Positions 1 to 9,320 of a stretch of 64,000 nt of DNA are shown here, one piece after another; the stretch's first letter is position 1; each line of letters begins with the position of its first letter. The stretch is from Salibacterium halotolerans (GTDB lineage Bacteria > Bacillota > Bacilli > Bacillales > Marinococcaceae), in contig NZ_FOXD01000010.1 of the NCBI RefSeq assembly GCF_900115625.1, positions 1-64,000 on the forward strand, in the 5' to 3' direction. Below the pieces are notes generated by a model that saw nothing but the letters and a program-made list of their open reading frames with translations, was not told where the DNA came from and ran no database searches. The translations under genes were made by a program, and so were the position numbers.

Positions 1-260
1 CTTCTGTGCCTATAGAACAAACACCAATAGTGCCGAGGCGGCGTTCATTTTTTCCATTCGGGCCCAGACCCAGCTAGGGAGCTTAGCCGCCCCCCCACCA
101 CATGGATACGCCGGACGAAGGAATGTATGGACCTTCAGCCAGTGATATATGGGAGGGTTAGCGACCATGTGCGATGTGGGTGATTTCCAAGAGCACGGTC
201 ATACACTAATTTACCAACAAATTCCTGTATGGACAGATGGAAGGATTCTGTACTGGATCA
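1..260. other. Leader or relic region with no recognised gene
   Basis: I find no supported open frame here. A GC-rich inverted pair, GGCGGC at 37-42 and GCCGCC at 87-92, could form a long hairpin. The base composition is more GC-rich than the gene that follows. It could be the edge of a mobile element or a structured leader, but it matches no riboswitch class I know (I compared it by eye with M-box and yybP-ykoY). Confidence 0.3.
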
Positions 261-280
261 AATTGTTATAGATAACAATT
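261..280. promoter_or_regulatory. 20-bp palindromic operator upstream of the Nramp-like gene
   Basis: AATTGTTATAGATAACAATT is an inverted repeat with 9-bp arms, and only the two central bases break the symmetry. It lies about 115 bp before the transporter start. Its shape resembles operators of GntR-family repressors, but no such regulator lies in the window; it may be encoded to the left. The palindrome is seen directly; the link to a regulator is inference. Confidence 0.55.
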
Positions 281-396
281 TATGTTTCCGTGAGGTGGGA
301 ACGCACCTATCTGGTGATCATTGATAGGATAGAAATACGGAGAAAACAAGAGCATGTGGGAGAATAATTAATTACAAAGAGGGAGGAGAATAATTT

Positions 397-1689
397 ATGG
401 AACAACAAACTGAGCATGAAGTTCCTTTGGGAACTCAAAAGAAAGGATTTTTGAGCACCATTCGCGAATTTGGACCTGGAATTATAGCAGTATTAAGCAT
501 GATGGGGGCTGGAGACCTTGTTACTTCTTCCGTCTCTGGGTCAAATTACGGGTACAATTTAATGTGGCTTCTTGCCATTTCATTAATTGTTCGATTTGTT
601 GTTGTAAATATTATGGGTAGATACCAGGTTTGTAATTTGAAAGGTCAATCAATACTAGAGGGATATAATGACGTATCCAAGTATTTTCCTTGGTTTTTGG
701 GAATTGCTATTTTAATTAGCGGACATTTGCTCAACGCATATATGTTAACCGGGGCAGGGGAGGCACTAGCTTGGATTTTTAATTTTGGTTCACCGTTTTT
801 GTGGTCATGTGTCGTGGTTTTGGTTAGTCTGTTTGTAATTGGACGTAATGTATATAACACTATTGAAAAAATTATGAAACTTTTCCTTGGTTTGATGACG
901 ATCACTTTGTTTGGGCTGGCGGTCTATGCGCTTCCTGACGTTGGCGGAATTATAAAAGGAACTATTGGTTTCAGCATTCCGGATAATACTGGCGCCTTTG
1001 GAGTTTTTGCAGTTGCCCTTTCGTTAATAGGAGCAGTAGCCGGATCGATGGCCAATTTTCTATATCCTTATTATGTAAGAGAAAAAGGATGGAGCGGGCC
1101 ACTCCATCAGAAACTTCAGCGCAATGATCTAATATTTGGCATTGGTGCTGCTATTGTATTAAACTTGGCAGTCTGGATTGTTGGTGCAGAAATTCTTAGA
1201 CCAAATGGGGTCGAAGTAAACAGTCTGTCGGATATATCCAAAGCTCTTTCCGATCAACTGGGCTATTTCGGAGGAATTATTTTTTATTTGGGTGCTTTCG
1301 GAATACTTTATAGCAGTGTGATTGGATTTGCAAACGGTTTTCCTAAAGTGATTATTGATTGTTTGCATATTGTCAAAACAGAACGAAGAGAAAAATATGG
1401 GGATAAGTTCGAAGATGATCCGTGGTTTAAGTGGGTAAGTCTATTTATTCTAATATCCCCGATTATTTGGTCTGTGCCTGGCATGCCGGGTTTTGTTTCT
1501 ATGGCTGTTTTTGTCACTGGGTTACAAGCGATTATTGTCCCACTAGTAGCCATCGGACTTTTAATTTTGGCAAATAAATCAAGCCATTTAGGAAAATACA
1601 AAGCCAACGTTGTGGAAAATATCGTCTTGGTACTTACAACAATTATGACAATATGGGTTACGATTCAAGTGATAGTCGGTTGGTTCTAA
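397..1689 (+). CDS. Nramp-related divalent metal transporter
   Basis: This 430-residue integral membrane protein has about eleven hydrophobic helices. The N-terminal GPG (27-29) and the following helix match the Nramp/NRMT fold, which imports divalent metals with protons. The canonical DPGN metal-binding motif of helix 1 is replaced by GAGD (37-40), and the helix 6 motif around Met218 reads SMANFLYP instead of the usual MPHN form. This points to a divergent subfamily, perhaps for another cation. The start has a strong GGGAGGAG ribosome site. The gene is visibly AT-rich compared with its neighbours and stands alone next to repeat remnants, so it was probably acquired. The family is fairly sure; the substrate is unknown. 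Confidence 0.75.
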   Translation: MEQQTEHEVPLGTQKKGFLSTIREFGPGIIAVLSMMGAGDLVTSSVSGSNYGYNLMWLLAISLIVRFVVVNIMGRYQVCNLKGQSILEGYNDVSKYFPWFLGIAILISGHLLNAYMLTGAGEALAWIFNFGSPFLWSCVVVLVSLFVIGRNVYNTIEKIMKLFLGLMTITLFGLAVYALPDVGGIIKGTIGFSIPDNTGAFGVFAVALSLIGAVAGSMANFLYPYYVREKGWSGPLHQKLQRNDLIFGIGAAIVLNLAVWIVGAEILRPNGVEVNSLSDISKALSDQLGYFGGIIFYLGAFGILYSSVIGFANGFPKVIIDCLHIVKTERREKYGDKFEDDPWFKWVSLFILISPIIWSVPGMPGFVSMAVFVTGLQAIIVPLVAIGLLILANKSSHLGKYKANVVENIVLVLTTIMTIWVTIQVIVGWF

Positions 1690-2067
1690 GGGAAATAGAA
1701 ATAATTCAAAAAGACTTCGATTTATCATAATGGGAGCAGTTTTTAATTAACTGTATTCACGCATTCGAAATTCCATATCAAGAGTTATTTTCCCTGTATG
1801 ATAAAGCTGAGGCGCTACCAGTGGAAGGCGTCCATCTGCAGCGTAGACCTTTTGCAAATAGCGCACCTCAAGAACTATACGTGTTATAAGCTGTTTGACA
1901 ATAGACTTTGTATAGTTACACTTTTTACAGGATTCGTTAGCTGGATAAGGATAGTGATTTTTTGAGTTGCAAAAATTGAATTATGAAAAAAGACCCCGTG
2001 TACAAATGTTCTCTTTTTCCGGCTTGTCTCATAAAATAACGGAGGCTGGAAAAAAGGGGAGTCTGTC
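1690..2067. other. Intergenic stretch with decayed coding and repeat remnants
   Basis: No intact gene is visible. Reading on from the transporter stop in one frame gives a decayed peptide containing WEQFLINCIHAFEIPYQELF after an internal stop, which looks like the tail of a broken gene I cannot name. Positions 1806-1862 resemble the 3' part of the small mobile element at 8527-8736 (GCTGAGGCGCT followed by GCGTCC and CTGCAG), so this is probably a truncated copy. Confidence 0.4.
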
Positions 2068-3390
2068 ATGTCGTCCGTATTATGGAAAAATATATGGCTG
2101 CTGTTAGGGGCGGCCCTGCTTGGAGAATGTCTGGAATTTACGATTAACATGGTACTGGCGCGTGAGCTGGGAGAGACGGGACTGGGGCTTTATATGTCCA
2201 TCCTTCCGGTGATTATGTTTCTGGCGGTGATTGCCGGACTGGAGCTTCCTGCTTCCCTTTCTAAGGCGACAGCGGAAAAAAACCCCATTTATCACCGAAG
2301 TATACTGCAGCACACGTTTTACTTTACATCAGGATTCACCATCGTCTGTCTGGCAGCAGGCACTCTCATTTTTCCGCTGCTTCCGGTTTTCAATGAGTAT
2401 CATCCGCTGCTTTCGTATCTCCTTTTGCTGCTTGTTCCCATTACTTCGTTTTCCTCTGTGGCCAGAGGGTACTTTATGGGCGCGAAATACATGGGGAAGA
2501 TTGCAGCAGCAAATGTGCTGCAGCGTGTCATGCAGCTCGTCCTGCTCGTCGTCGTGTTCCGTTTTTTTCATGTGGAAACAGAAGCCGCGATCCTGCTCAG
2601 TCTCATCACGCTGATTGCATCGGAATTTGCGGTATGTATGTACTTAGTGCCGTCCTGCCTCCGCAGTATCAAACAGATGAAACAAAAGCCGCGCAAGCCG
2701 CTGGAGAAAAAGTCTGTGCTGCATCTTTTACTGTCGGTGTCACTGCCGGCTACCGGGCTTCGCATCTTTCACGCCGCTTCCTTTGCGGTAAAACCTTTTT
2801 TGATAAAGACAGCCCTGATGCAGGCTGGTTTAGGTGGGGATGTGGCTGTCGCTCAATACGGGAAGCTGGCAGGAGTGGCATTTACGATCGGCTTTTTCCC
2901 CGCGTTTATTGCTCATTCGCTGCTTCTTGTTCTGATTCCTGCTGTATCTGAGGCATATGCCAAAAAAGAGATCCATCATTTGGAAAACATGCTCCGCCGG
3001 ATGGCCGGCTTCACGCTTGTTTATGCAGTACCGGCGGTCTGTGTGTTTTTTTTCTTTGCGGATGAATTAACGGGGCTTTTTTTTGAAGAATCTCCGGCAT
3101 CGGTCTATCTGCAGCTCCTAACTCCATATTTTTTCTTTCATTTTTTTGTTATTCCGATGCAAGCATTTCTCATCGGACTTGGCCTGGTAACGGATGCGTT
3201 TGTTCATTCGGTCTGGTCGACCTCCGTCTCTTTTCTTCTCATGTATCTGCTCGGGTCGATGCCGGATCTGCGCATGGACGGTATTATTCTCGGTATGAAC
3301 ACGGGGGTTGTTCTGCTTGCGGGCCTTCACGCAGCAACCATCCGGCACCGGCTGCAGCAGCCCGTCGGCTGGAAGCTTCGCGAAATCTGA
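2068..3390 (+). CDS. SpoVB-like oligosaccharide/lipid flippase (MOP superfamily)
   Basis: This is a 440-residue protein with about twelve to fourteen membrane helices. The N-terminal pattern, with ARELGETGLGLY near residues 31-42 and ARGYFMGAKYMGKIAAANV near 132-150, is typical of the polysaccharide-transporter branch that includes SpoVB and MurJ-like flippases. These move lipid-linked sugars across the membrane; SpoVB acts in spore cortex formation. The start codon follows AAGGGGAG at a good distance. It is monocistronic or leads into the next gene after about 80 bp. The family call is firm; a sporulation role is inference. Confidence 0.8.
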   Translation: MSSVLWKNIWLLLGAALLGECLEFTINMVLARELGETGLGLYMSILPVIMFLAVIAGLELPASLSKATAEKNPIYHRSILQHTFYFTSGFTIVCLAAGTLIFPLLPVFNEYHPLLSYLLLLLVPITSFSSVARGYFMGAKYMGKIAAANVLQRVMQLVLLVVVFRFFHVETEAAILLSLITLIASEFAVCMYLVPSCLRSIKQMKQKPRKPLEKKSVLHLLLSVSLPATGLRIFHAASFAVKPFLIKTALMQAGLGGDVAVAQYGKLAGVAFTIGFFPAFIAHSLLLVLIPAVSEAYAKKEIHHLENMLRRMAGFTLVYAVPAVCVFFFFADELTGLFFEESPASVYLQLLTPYFFFHFFVIPMQAFLIGLGLVTDAFVHSVWSTSVSFLLMYLLGSMPDLRMDGIILGMNTGVVLLAGLHAATIRHRLQQPVGWKLREI

Positions 3391-3471
3391 ACAATCGTTG
3401 ATGGCGTTTCAAGGGACAAATCGTTATACTGGTGAATAGAAAAACGACATGTGGACAGGGGGAGCATACCG

Positions 3472-4008
3472 GTGATTTTATCCGATCAGACGATAAAGCA
3501 GATGATGAAAGAAGACACGTTGCAGATTGATCCAGTGGACAATCATCAGATTCAGCCCGCTTCGGTGGATATCCGTTTAGGAACCCACTTTCTTAAAATA
3601 GACGAAAATGCGATTGAAGCGATCGCTCTCGACGAACCCGCACGTTATGTAGAGTTTGAAAGCGAGGAAGTAATTATTCCGCCTCATTCGTTTCTGCTCG
3701 CAACGACAAAAGAATATATCCGTCTGCCGCATCACGTAACAGCGTTTGTGGAAGGACGGAGTTCCATCGGGCGGATGGGTCTTTTTATACAGAATGCCGG
3801 CTGGGTGGACCCGGGCTTTGAAGGAGAGATTACACTCGAATTGTACAATGCCAACCGGCTTCCGATACGACTGAAAGCAGAGCGCCGGATTGCCCAGCTC
3901 GTCTTCGCCTTCATGGACCAGGAAGCCTCATCCCCCTATGACGGAAAATATCAGGGACAGAAAAAAGCGGTCGGAAGCCAGGTCTATCTCGATAAAGACT
4001 CACGCTGA
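3472..4008 (+). CDS. dcd: dCTP deaminase
   Basis: The enzyme deaminates dCTP to dUTP, feeding dTMP synthesis. I chose the GTG at 3472 because AGGGGGAG lies just upstream and the resulting N-terminus (ILSDQTIKQMM) matches the family start; an upstream ATG at 3451 would precede the ribosome site. The protein is then 178 residues. The diagnostic stretch VEGRSSIGRMGLFIQ is followed by AGWVDPGFEGEITLELYN, containing the catalytic Glu and the trimer-interface residues. The length is near that of monofunctional bacterial Dcd, and I see no sign of the bifunctional dUTPase form. Confidence 0.9.
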   Translation: MILSDQTIKQMMKEDTLQIDPVDNHQIQPASVDIRLGTHFLKIDENAIEAIALDEPARYVEFESEEVIIPPHSFLLATTKEYIRLPHHVTAFVEGRSSIGRMGLFIQNAGWVDPGFEGEITLELYNANRLPIRLKAERRIAQLVFAFMDQEASSPYDGKYQGQKKAVGSQVYLDKDSR

Positions 4009-4113
4009 TGGAGAGGTCAAGTTACGTATGAAACAGACAATTCCTTCAAAATCTTCATGATGTATCCGAAATAAAAAGTAAAACGAACCTGCTGAAACAG
4101 CAGAGAGGAGCAG

Positions 4114-5964
4114 ATGATGAAAGAGAAGGTTTTGGTCGTAACGGGTTGTTATTTTGCTGTGGGCCTGCTTTGGGTTATACTCACTGACCGGCTGATTCCG
4201 GAAGGAAGGCAGGAGCCTGTGCTGCAGACATTAAAAGGGTGCCTCTTTGTCGGAGGGACGGCTGTACTGCTTTATTTCGCTTTGCAGCAAGGTTTGGGAA
4301 CCAGTCAGATGCAGCGTAGAAATAAAGAAAAAGCAGATCTTTTATATGAAACGGTTTTCGACAATGTGACGGATTTTGTATTTATTGCACGTATTCCGGA
4401 AAAAGATGACCAGCTCCGCTTTTTTGAGTGGAACAAGAAAGCTTTGGAATGGCTTGGTGAAAAAGGGATAAAGTCCGATCTCACATTCCAGGAGCTGTCC
4501 AGTGAAGAATGGCAGGAAGAAGCTCTGCGGCAGCAGCACCGTATACTGGAGCATAAACAGCTGACTTTTGATTGGGAAATCGCTGATTATTCAGGCCGGG
4601 TGCTTCCTGTGAAAGTACAGACTACGATGACAGGATTTGGGGACAACCGTACCATTATTGCTGCATTCAAAGATGTGAGTGCTTACAGGGAAGCGGTACA
4701 TAATATCTATGAGCTGTCTTATTATGATAAAATAACACAGTTGCCAAATGAAAACTTCTTTATCAAACATCTGCAGGAAATGGATTCAAAACAAAACCGG
4801 ATGGTCATGGCCCTGTCTTTTCACCATTTCCGCCGTATCAGTGAAACAATGGGAATGGATACGGAGAACACGGCAGCTGCATTAGCCGCCGCCAAGCTTC
4901 AGTCTGTCATAGGTCCCGGGGAAGCGCTTGCGCGCAAAAGCAATCATGAATTTTTACTGTTGTTTTTCCGGAGGGAAAACGATGCAGAGCAGGCTGTGAA
5001 TGCTCTGCTGCGGGCATTTGAGCAGCCGATTGAAGTAAGCGGTCGTGAGATTTTTGTGTCCTTTACAGCCGGCATTGCACTGGATACAGATGGAAGAAAG
5101 CAGCCGGAATTTCTGCTTCAACAGGCCGATATCGCTTTTTCCCATGCGGAGCGCAGTAATCAGCGGTATGGGTTTTACCGTCCGGGCATTGAACAGGAGG
5201 CACGGATACAATATGAACTGGAAAATGATTTACATTTTTCGATCGAACGCGGGGAACTATTCGTCATGTATCAGCCGTTTGTGTACGGCAGTGAAGGAGC
5301 AACCAAAGGGATGGAGGCACTGCTTAGATGGAAGCATCCGGTTCACGGAATGATTCCTCCGTCGACCTTTATTCCAATGGCTGAAGAGAACGGATTGATT
5401 CATCAACTGGGACGCTGGGTGCTGGAGGAAGTATGCCGGGAAGCGGGCCCTGTACTGAAACGTAACCGCAGCTGGACAGCGGCTGTTAATCTTTCGAGCC
5501 GGCAGTTGGAGCATTCCGGCTTTATCGAAGAGCTGCCCGGCATTGTTCATGCCTATGGTGTGGAACCGGATCAGCTGGAACTTGAAATCACCGAACGTAC
5601 GATGATGCAGCCGGAGCGGATGCTGCCTGTACTAAACCGTTTGAAAGCATACGGATTCCGCCTCAGTCTTGATGATTTTGGAACAGGATACAGTTCATTG
5701 AGCCAGCTGAAAGAACTTCCGGTGGATACGCTGAAAATCGACCGGTCGTTCATTGAAGATATGAATGAAACACAGAAGAATGCCGCGATTGTCCAAACGA
5801 TTATTCATGCGGCCCGAAATCTGAACATGAAAGTAGTAGCCGAGGGAATCGAAGAAGCAGAGCAGGCGCAGGAACTGTTGGAGATGGCTTGTTTTTACTT
5901 CCAGGGTTACTATTTTTCCGTGCCGAAGACGATACAGGAGTTTCCATGGAGCAGGGAAGCGTAA
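4114..5964 (+). CDS. Membrane PAS-GGDEF-EAL protein, likely c-di-GMP phosphodiesterase
   Basis: Domain order in 616 residues: two membrane helices (about 5-25 and 38-57), a PAS-like sensor (about 75-185), a GGDEF domain (about 195-345) and an EAL domain (about 360-610). The GGDEF signature is degenerate: the site reads KSNHEF near 275-280, so cyclase activity is unlikely. The EAL site looks intact, with MEALLRW at 400-406, the DDFGTGYSS loop starting at 520, and VVAEGIE further on. The expected role is breakdown of c-di-GMP at the inner membrane, with the GGDEF relic perhaps binding GTP. A Rho-independent terminator follows at once. Confidence 0.88.
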   Translation: MMKEKVLVVTGCYFAVGLLWVILTDRLIPEGRQEPVLQTLKGCLFVGGTAVLLYFALQQGLGTSQMQRRNKEKADLLYETVFDNVTDFVFIARIPEKDDQLRFFEWNKKALEWLGEKGIKSDLTFQELSSEEWQEEALRQQHRILEHKQLTFDWEIADYSGRVLPVKVQTTMTGFGDNRTIIAAFKDVSAYREAVHNIYELSYYDKITQLPNENFFIKHLQEMDSKQNRMVMALSFHHFRRISETMGMDTENTAAALAAAKLQSVIGPGEALARKSNHEFLLLFFRRENDAEQAVNALLRAFEQPIEVSGREIFVSFTAGIALDTDGRKQPEFLLQQADIAFSHAERSNQRYGFYRPGIEQEARIQYELENDLHFSIERGELFVMYQPFVYGSEGATKGMEALLRWKHPVHGMIPPSTFIPMAEENGLIHQLGRWVLEEVCREAGPVLKRNRSWTAAVNLSSRQLEHSGFIEELPGIVHAYGVEPDQLELEITERTMMQPERMLPVLNRLKAYGFRLSLDDFGTGYSSLSQLKELPVDTLKIDRSFIEDMNETQKNAAIVQTIIHAARNLNMKVVAEGIEEAEQAQELLEMACFYFQGYYFSVPKTIQEFPWSREA

Positions 5965-5971
5965 ACTTCGA

Positions 5972-6009
5972 GCGGTCCGGTTCTTCTAAAATGCCGGACC
6001 GCAGTTTTT
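5972..6009 (+). terminator. Terminator after the GGDEF/EAL gene
   Basis: GCGGTCCGG and CCGGACCGC form a 9-bp stem followed by TTTTT. It separates this gene from the que operon. Confidence 0.85.
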
Positions 6010-6050
6010 GTGTGGGCGCAGGCATACGAAAAGCCGGGGTTGCGTGAAGA

Positions 6051-6059
6051 TGTTATAAT
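6051..6059 (+). promoter_or_regulatory. Extended -10 promoter of the que operon
   Basis: TGTTATAAT is a perfect extended -10 (TGN-TATAAT) about 65 bp before queC, with no good -35 box. No preQ1 riboswitch could be recognised in the leader. Confidence 0.55.
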
Positions 6060-6123
6060 AGGAACGTTACAATAAAGAAAACATGGTACTCGGTACCTGG
6101 ATAGATAGAAAGAGGGATGGAGA

Positions 6124-6795
6124 TTGAGTTTTGCACAGGAAAAGGCGGTGGTTGTATTCAGCGGCGGCCAGGACAGCACAACCTGTCTGTTCTGGGCACA
6201 TGAGAGGTTTCAGGAAGTAACAGCTGTCACATTCGATTACGGTCAGCGGCATGACAACGAAATAGAAACAGCTCGGGATATTGCGGCTGATCTTGGTGTG
6301 GAACATCACGTGCTCGACATGAGCCTGTTGAATCAGCTCGCGCCGAATGCACTGACGCGGGATGATATGGAAGTGAAAGAAGGGGAAGATGGAGAGCTTC
6401 CATCGACGTTTGTGGAAGGACGGAACCTGTTGTTCTTTTCCTTTGCTTCCATTCTTGCTTCGCAGAAAGGCGCAAAACATGTCGTAACCGGCGTATGTGA
6501 AACAGACTACAGCGGTTATCCGGACTGTCGCGACGTATTTGTGAAATCATTGAACGTGACGCTGAACCTGGCGGTGGGAAAAGAGTTTGTTCTTCATACG
6601 CCACTCATGTGGCTGGACAAGAAAGAAACATGGGAACTTGCCGATAAACTTGGCAGGTTGACGTATGTGAAAGAGAATACACTGACATGCTATCATGGCA
6701 TCCGCGGCAGCGGCTGCGGGGAATGTCCGGCCTGTAAGCTGCGCCGGGCCGGCTATGAGCAGTATATACAGGAAAAGGAACGGGAGCTCGGATGA
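6124..6795 (+). CDS. queC: 7-cyano-7-deazaguanine (preQ0) synthase QueC
   Basis: QueC turns 7-carboxy-7-deazaguanine into preQ0 with ATP and ammonia. The 223-residue protein has the PP-loop SGGQDS at 13-18 and a C-terminal zinc site built from four cysteines ([16 protein letters not shown]). The start is TTG at 6124, preceded by GAGGGATGGAG; no in-frame ATG fits better. It is the first gene of queCDEF and overlaps queD by four bases (ATGA), which suggests translational coupling. Confidence 0.93.
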   Translation: MSFAQEKAVVVFSGGQDSTTCLFWAHERFQEVTAVTFDYGQRHDNEIETARDIAADLGVEHHVLDMSLLNQLAPNALTRDDMEVKEGEDGELPSTFVEGRNLLFFSFASILASQKGAKHVVTGVCETDYSGYPDCRDVFVKSLNVTLNLAVGKEFVLHTPLMWLDKKETWELADKLGRLTYVKENTLTCYHGIRGSGCGECPACKLRRAGYEQYIQEKERELG

Positions 6796-7241
6796 TTCAT
6801 CAATTTTATCCACAGGTGCCGCACACCTACCGCTATGAACTGAATAAGGATATGCAGCTTGCCGCTGCGCATTTTATTCCGGCAGCAGCTGCCGGAAAGT
6901 GCGCCAATGTGCACGGGCATACGTATGTCATCAACGTGACGATAGCGGGGGACGAGCTGGATGATACCGGCTTTCTCGTTGATTTTAAAATGATAAAAGA
7001 ACTTGTTCATGACCGCTTTGATCATTCCCTTCTCAATGACGACGAGGCGTTTGCCGATACGCCGGACAGTGATTCCGAAACGTTTCCAACGACGGAGGTC
7101 GTCGCGCGCACGATCTGGCAGAGCATCCAGAAGGAGCTGGATACACGCTTCAACCAGCCCCGCTGTCTCCAGGTTATTGTCCGGGAAACGCCGACAAGCT
7201 ATGTTGTATACCGGGCCAAGGAAGGAGACTTCACGTCATGA
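6792..7241 (+). CDS. queD: 6-carboxy-5,6,7,8-tetrahydropterin synthase QueD
   Basis: QueD converts 7,8-dihydroneopterin triphosphate to 6-carboxytetrahydropterin, the first committed step to queuosine. Zinc-binding histidines are visible in AAAHF (near 25-29) and VHGHTY (near 40-45), and FDHSLLND carries a further conserved His. At 149 residues it is of usual length. It overlaps queC and queE by four bases at each end, so the three are tightly coupled. Confidence 0.92.
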   Translation: MIHQFYPQVPHTYRYELNKDMQLAAAHFIPAAAAGKCANVHGHTYVINVTIAGDELDDTGFLVDFKMIKELVHDRFDHSLLNDDEAFADTPDSDSETFPTTEVVARTIWQSIQKELDTRFNQPRCLQVIVRETPTSYVVYRAKEGDFTS

Positions 7242-7957
7242 AGAAGGTTCCTGTACTTGAAATATTCGGTCCGACTATTCAGGGGGAAGGAATGGTCATC
7301 GGCCGGAAAACGATGTTTCTGCGCACCGGCGGCTGTGATTACCGCTGCTCCTGGTGTGATTCAGCGTTCACATGGGATGGCTCGCAAAAACCGGATATTC
7401 TGGATGCTTCTGATATTGTGGAATGGTTGGAAATGGAGGGAGGATCCTTTTTCAATCACGTCACCATTTCCGGCGGCAATCCGGCTCTGCATGAAGGGCT
7501 TGGCGAAGTGAACCGCCTTCTTCAGGAGAAAGGCATTCAGACAGCGGTGGAAACCCAGGGCAGTTTCTGGCAGGAATGGATGACAGAGATTGATGATGTG
7601 ACGATTTCTCCCAAACCGCCCAGCTCCGGCATGAAGACGAACTGGGAGCATCTGGATATGTATATCAGTCGTCTGAAAGACCGGGAGACAAAAAAGGTGA
7701 GCCTGAAGGTTGTTATTTTTGATGATACCGATCTTTCTTACGCAGCTGATGTTCATGAGAGGTATCCGGAAGTGGAGATGTTTCTACAGACGGGAAATGA
7801 CGAAATAAGTACAGCTGATGATCAGTGGCTGCTCTCTCATCTTCTGAACCGATATGAGTGGCTGGTGGAGCAGGTCCTGCATTCCAACCGGCTGAATGAT
7901 GTGAAAGTACTGCCGCAGCTGCACACGCTGCTGTGGGGAAATAAACAGGGGGTATAA
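7238..7957 (+). CDS. queE: 7-carboxy-7-deazaguanine synthase QueE (radical SAM)
   Basis: This radical SAM enzyme contracts the pterin ring to make 7-carboxy-7-deazaguanine. The cluster-binding motif is CDYRCSWC at residues 33-40, with cysteines 33, 37 and 40. The N-terminus EIFGPTIQGEG is the family signature for the substrate loop. The length is 239 residues. It overlaps queD by four bases and ends just before queF. Confidence 0.93.
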   Translation: MKKVPVLEIFGPTIQGEGMVIGRKTMFLRTGGCDYRCSWCDSAFTWDGSQKPDILDASDIVEWLEMEGGSFFNHVTISGGNPALHEGLGEVNRLLQEKGIQTAVETQGSFWQEWMTEIDDVTISPKPPSSGMKTNWEHLDMYISRLKDRETKKVSLKVVIFDDTDLSYAADVHERYPEVEMFLQTGNDEISTADDQWLLSHLLNRYEWLVEQVLHSNRLNDVKVLPQLHTLLWGNKQGV

Positions 7958-7960
7958 TTA

Positions 7961-8452
7961 ATGCCGGAACGAAATGATATCGAGAACCTTTCCCATCTGG
8001 GGCAGGAAGAGACGTCCTACACGTTTCACTACGATTCTTCGCTCCTTGAAACATTTGAAAACGGTCATCCAAACCGGGATTACTTCGTTAAATTCAACTG
8101 CCCGGAATTTACCACACTCTGTCCTAAAACGGGACAGCCTGATTTTGCTGCGCTGTATATCAGTTATATTCCAGAAGTGCACATGGTGGAGAGTAAATCG
8201 CTGAAGCTGTATCTGTTCAGTTTCCGCAACCACGGCGGGTTTCACGAAGATGCGATCAATACCATCGTTAATGATCTGGTTGAGCTGATGAACCCGCGCT
8301 ATCTCGAAGTGCTCGGTAGATTCACGCCGCGTGGAGGAATATCCATTGATCCGTACGCCAATTACGGCCGTCCCGGGACAAAATATGAACAAATGGCCGA
8401 AACGAGACTGCTGTACCACGATATGTACCCGGAAAACATCAATAACCGCTGA
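7961..8452 (+). CDS. queF: NADPH-dependent preQ1 synthase QueF
   Basis: QueF reduces preQ0 nitrile to preQ1 amine. Cys54 in [12 protein letters not shown] is the expected thioimide nucleophile, Asp61 the proton donor, and [14 protein letters not shown] with Glu77 lies in the substrate-binding QueF motif. At 163 residues it is the short unimodular type (YkvM-like). It closes the queCDEF operon; only a small mobile-element fragment follows, and I see no clear intrinsic terminator before it. Confidence 0.94.
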   Translation: MPERNDIENLSHLGQEETSYTFHYDSSLLETFENGHPNRDYFVKFNCPEFTTLCPKTGQPDFAALYISYIPEVHMVESKSLKLYLFSFRNHGGFHEDAINTIVNDLVELMNPRYLEVLGRFTPRGGISIDPYANYGRPGTKYEQMAETRLLYHDMYPENINNR

Positions 8453-8491
8453 ATAAATAAAACCGTGGACAATACAAAGATAAGATAAAAA

Positions 8492-8526
8492 TGAGGTTGG
8501 GACAAAACCTTTATAATATTGAAAAA
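8492..8526 (+). repeat. 5' fragment of the GAGGCTGGGACAAAA element
   Basis: The stretch starting GAGGTTGGGACAAAACC matches the first 35 bases of the full copy at 9467, then breaks off where the next element begins. It is probably a copy split or truncated by insertion of the element at 8527. Confidence 0.65.
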
Positions 8527-8736
8527 GGGGCTGTATCAAAAGGTACAGCTCCTTTTCAATAATATAGAAAATTCACCTCAGGCAGAAACGGAAGGCGGCG
8601 ACGCCAGCGGGAAGAGCAGCGGCCGAAGATCCCATCAAACGGCGGTTTTACCGTTTGATGTAGCTGAGGCGCTGCCCGCGGCAAGCGTCCGCCTGCAGTG
8701 GATGCCTTAACGCTTAATGGCTTTTGATACAGCTCC
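8527..8736 (+). mobile_element. MITE-like element, GGGGCTGTATCAAAAG family, copy 1
   Basis: The ends are inverted: GGGGCTGTATCAAAAG at 8527-8542 and its complement CTTTTGATACAGCTCC at 8721-8736, with 15 of 16 bases matching. It is about 210 bp with no transposase. A second member lies at 16707-17238, and a partial one near 1806-1862 shares the internal GCTGAGGCGCT and GCGTCC-CTGCAG block. I infer a non-autonomous element mobilised in trans. Confidence 0.65.
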
Positions 8737-8751
8737 ATTTTGAACACGAAT

Positions 8752-8811
8752 AATAAAGTTGTTTAAAAAATAATAAAGTCATTTAAAAGGTAAAATAGTA
8801 GTTTAAAAACT
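8752..8811 (+). repeat. Three tandem 20-bp end repeats
   Basis: The units start at 8752, 8772 and 8792. They read AATAAAGTTGTTTAAAAAAT, AATAAAGTCATTTAAAAGGT and AAAATAGTAGTTTAAAAACT. The exact 20-bp period and the inverted counterparts at 9447 and 9391 suggest protein-binding sites at a transposon end. Confidence 0.7.
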
Positions 8812-8963
8812 TCCGCTTTATTCAATAATCGGGCCATCACCTTGAATAAACAATATGTGTTGTGAACAAAAAATGTTGGATAAAATGAGAGAAGAAATAA
8901 AAAAAGTCGTGTATCAATCAAATGGAATAAAGCCTACTTAAGCGGGTGGAGGAATTATTCAGT

Positions 8964-9320
8964 ATGTTAACGAGAGAAGATATCTTCAAGCACGTCAAAG
9001 AAACTTACGGTACATTACCAGATTATCCGTTTAAGCAATTTCCAAACTATGCTGCCTTGAGACATACATCCAACCGAAGATGGTATGGCCTTGTGATGAA
9101 TGTACATCCAGAAAAATTAGGATTAGATGGAAAAGAAGAACTAGAGATTCTGAATTTAAAATGTCCTCCTGAATTCATCGGGGGCCTAAGAAATGGACGA
9201 AATATTTTACCTGGATATCATATGGACAAGGAACACTGGATTTCACTTGTTTTAGATCGCATCGAGCCAGAAGAAGAAATTTGCAATTTAATTGAGCAAA
9301 GCTTTAATCTAACCAAGTGA
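8964..9320 (+). CDS. MmcQ/YjbR family DNA-binding-like protein
   Basis: The 118-residue protein fits the CyaY-like MmcQ/YjbR family: LTREDIFKHVKETYGTLPDYPF at the start, HTSNRRWYGLVM in the middle, and HMDKEHWISLVLD near the end. Its biochemical role is unknown, although the fold has been linked to DNA binding. I chose ATG 8964, which follows GGTGGAGGA; an upstream GTG at 8946 lies inside that ribosome site. Its base composition is more AT-rich than the flanks, and transposon-like repeats flank it, so it is probably cargo. Confidence 0.8.
   Translation: MLTREDIFKHVKETYGTLPDYPFKQFPNYAALRHTSNRRWYGLVMNVHPEKLGLDGKEELEILNLKCPPEFIGGLRNGRNILPGYHMDKEHWISLVLDRIEPEEEICNLIEQSFNLTK

Noticed and set aside
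1-260. Possible riboswitch or group II intron end before the Nramp-like gene
   Set aside because: No match to M-box, yybP-ykoY or a group II domain V could be found by eye; only a simple GC hairpin is visible.
6010-6123. preQ1 riboswitch upstream of queC
   Set aside because: The short conserved preQ1-I pattern is not present in the leader.
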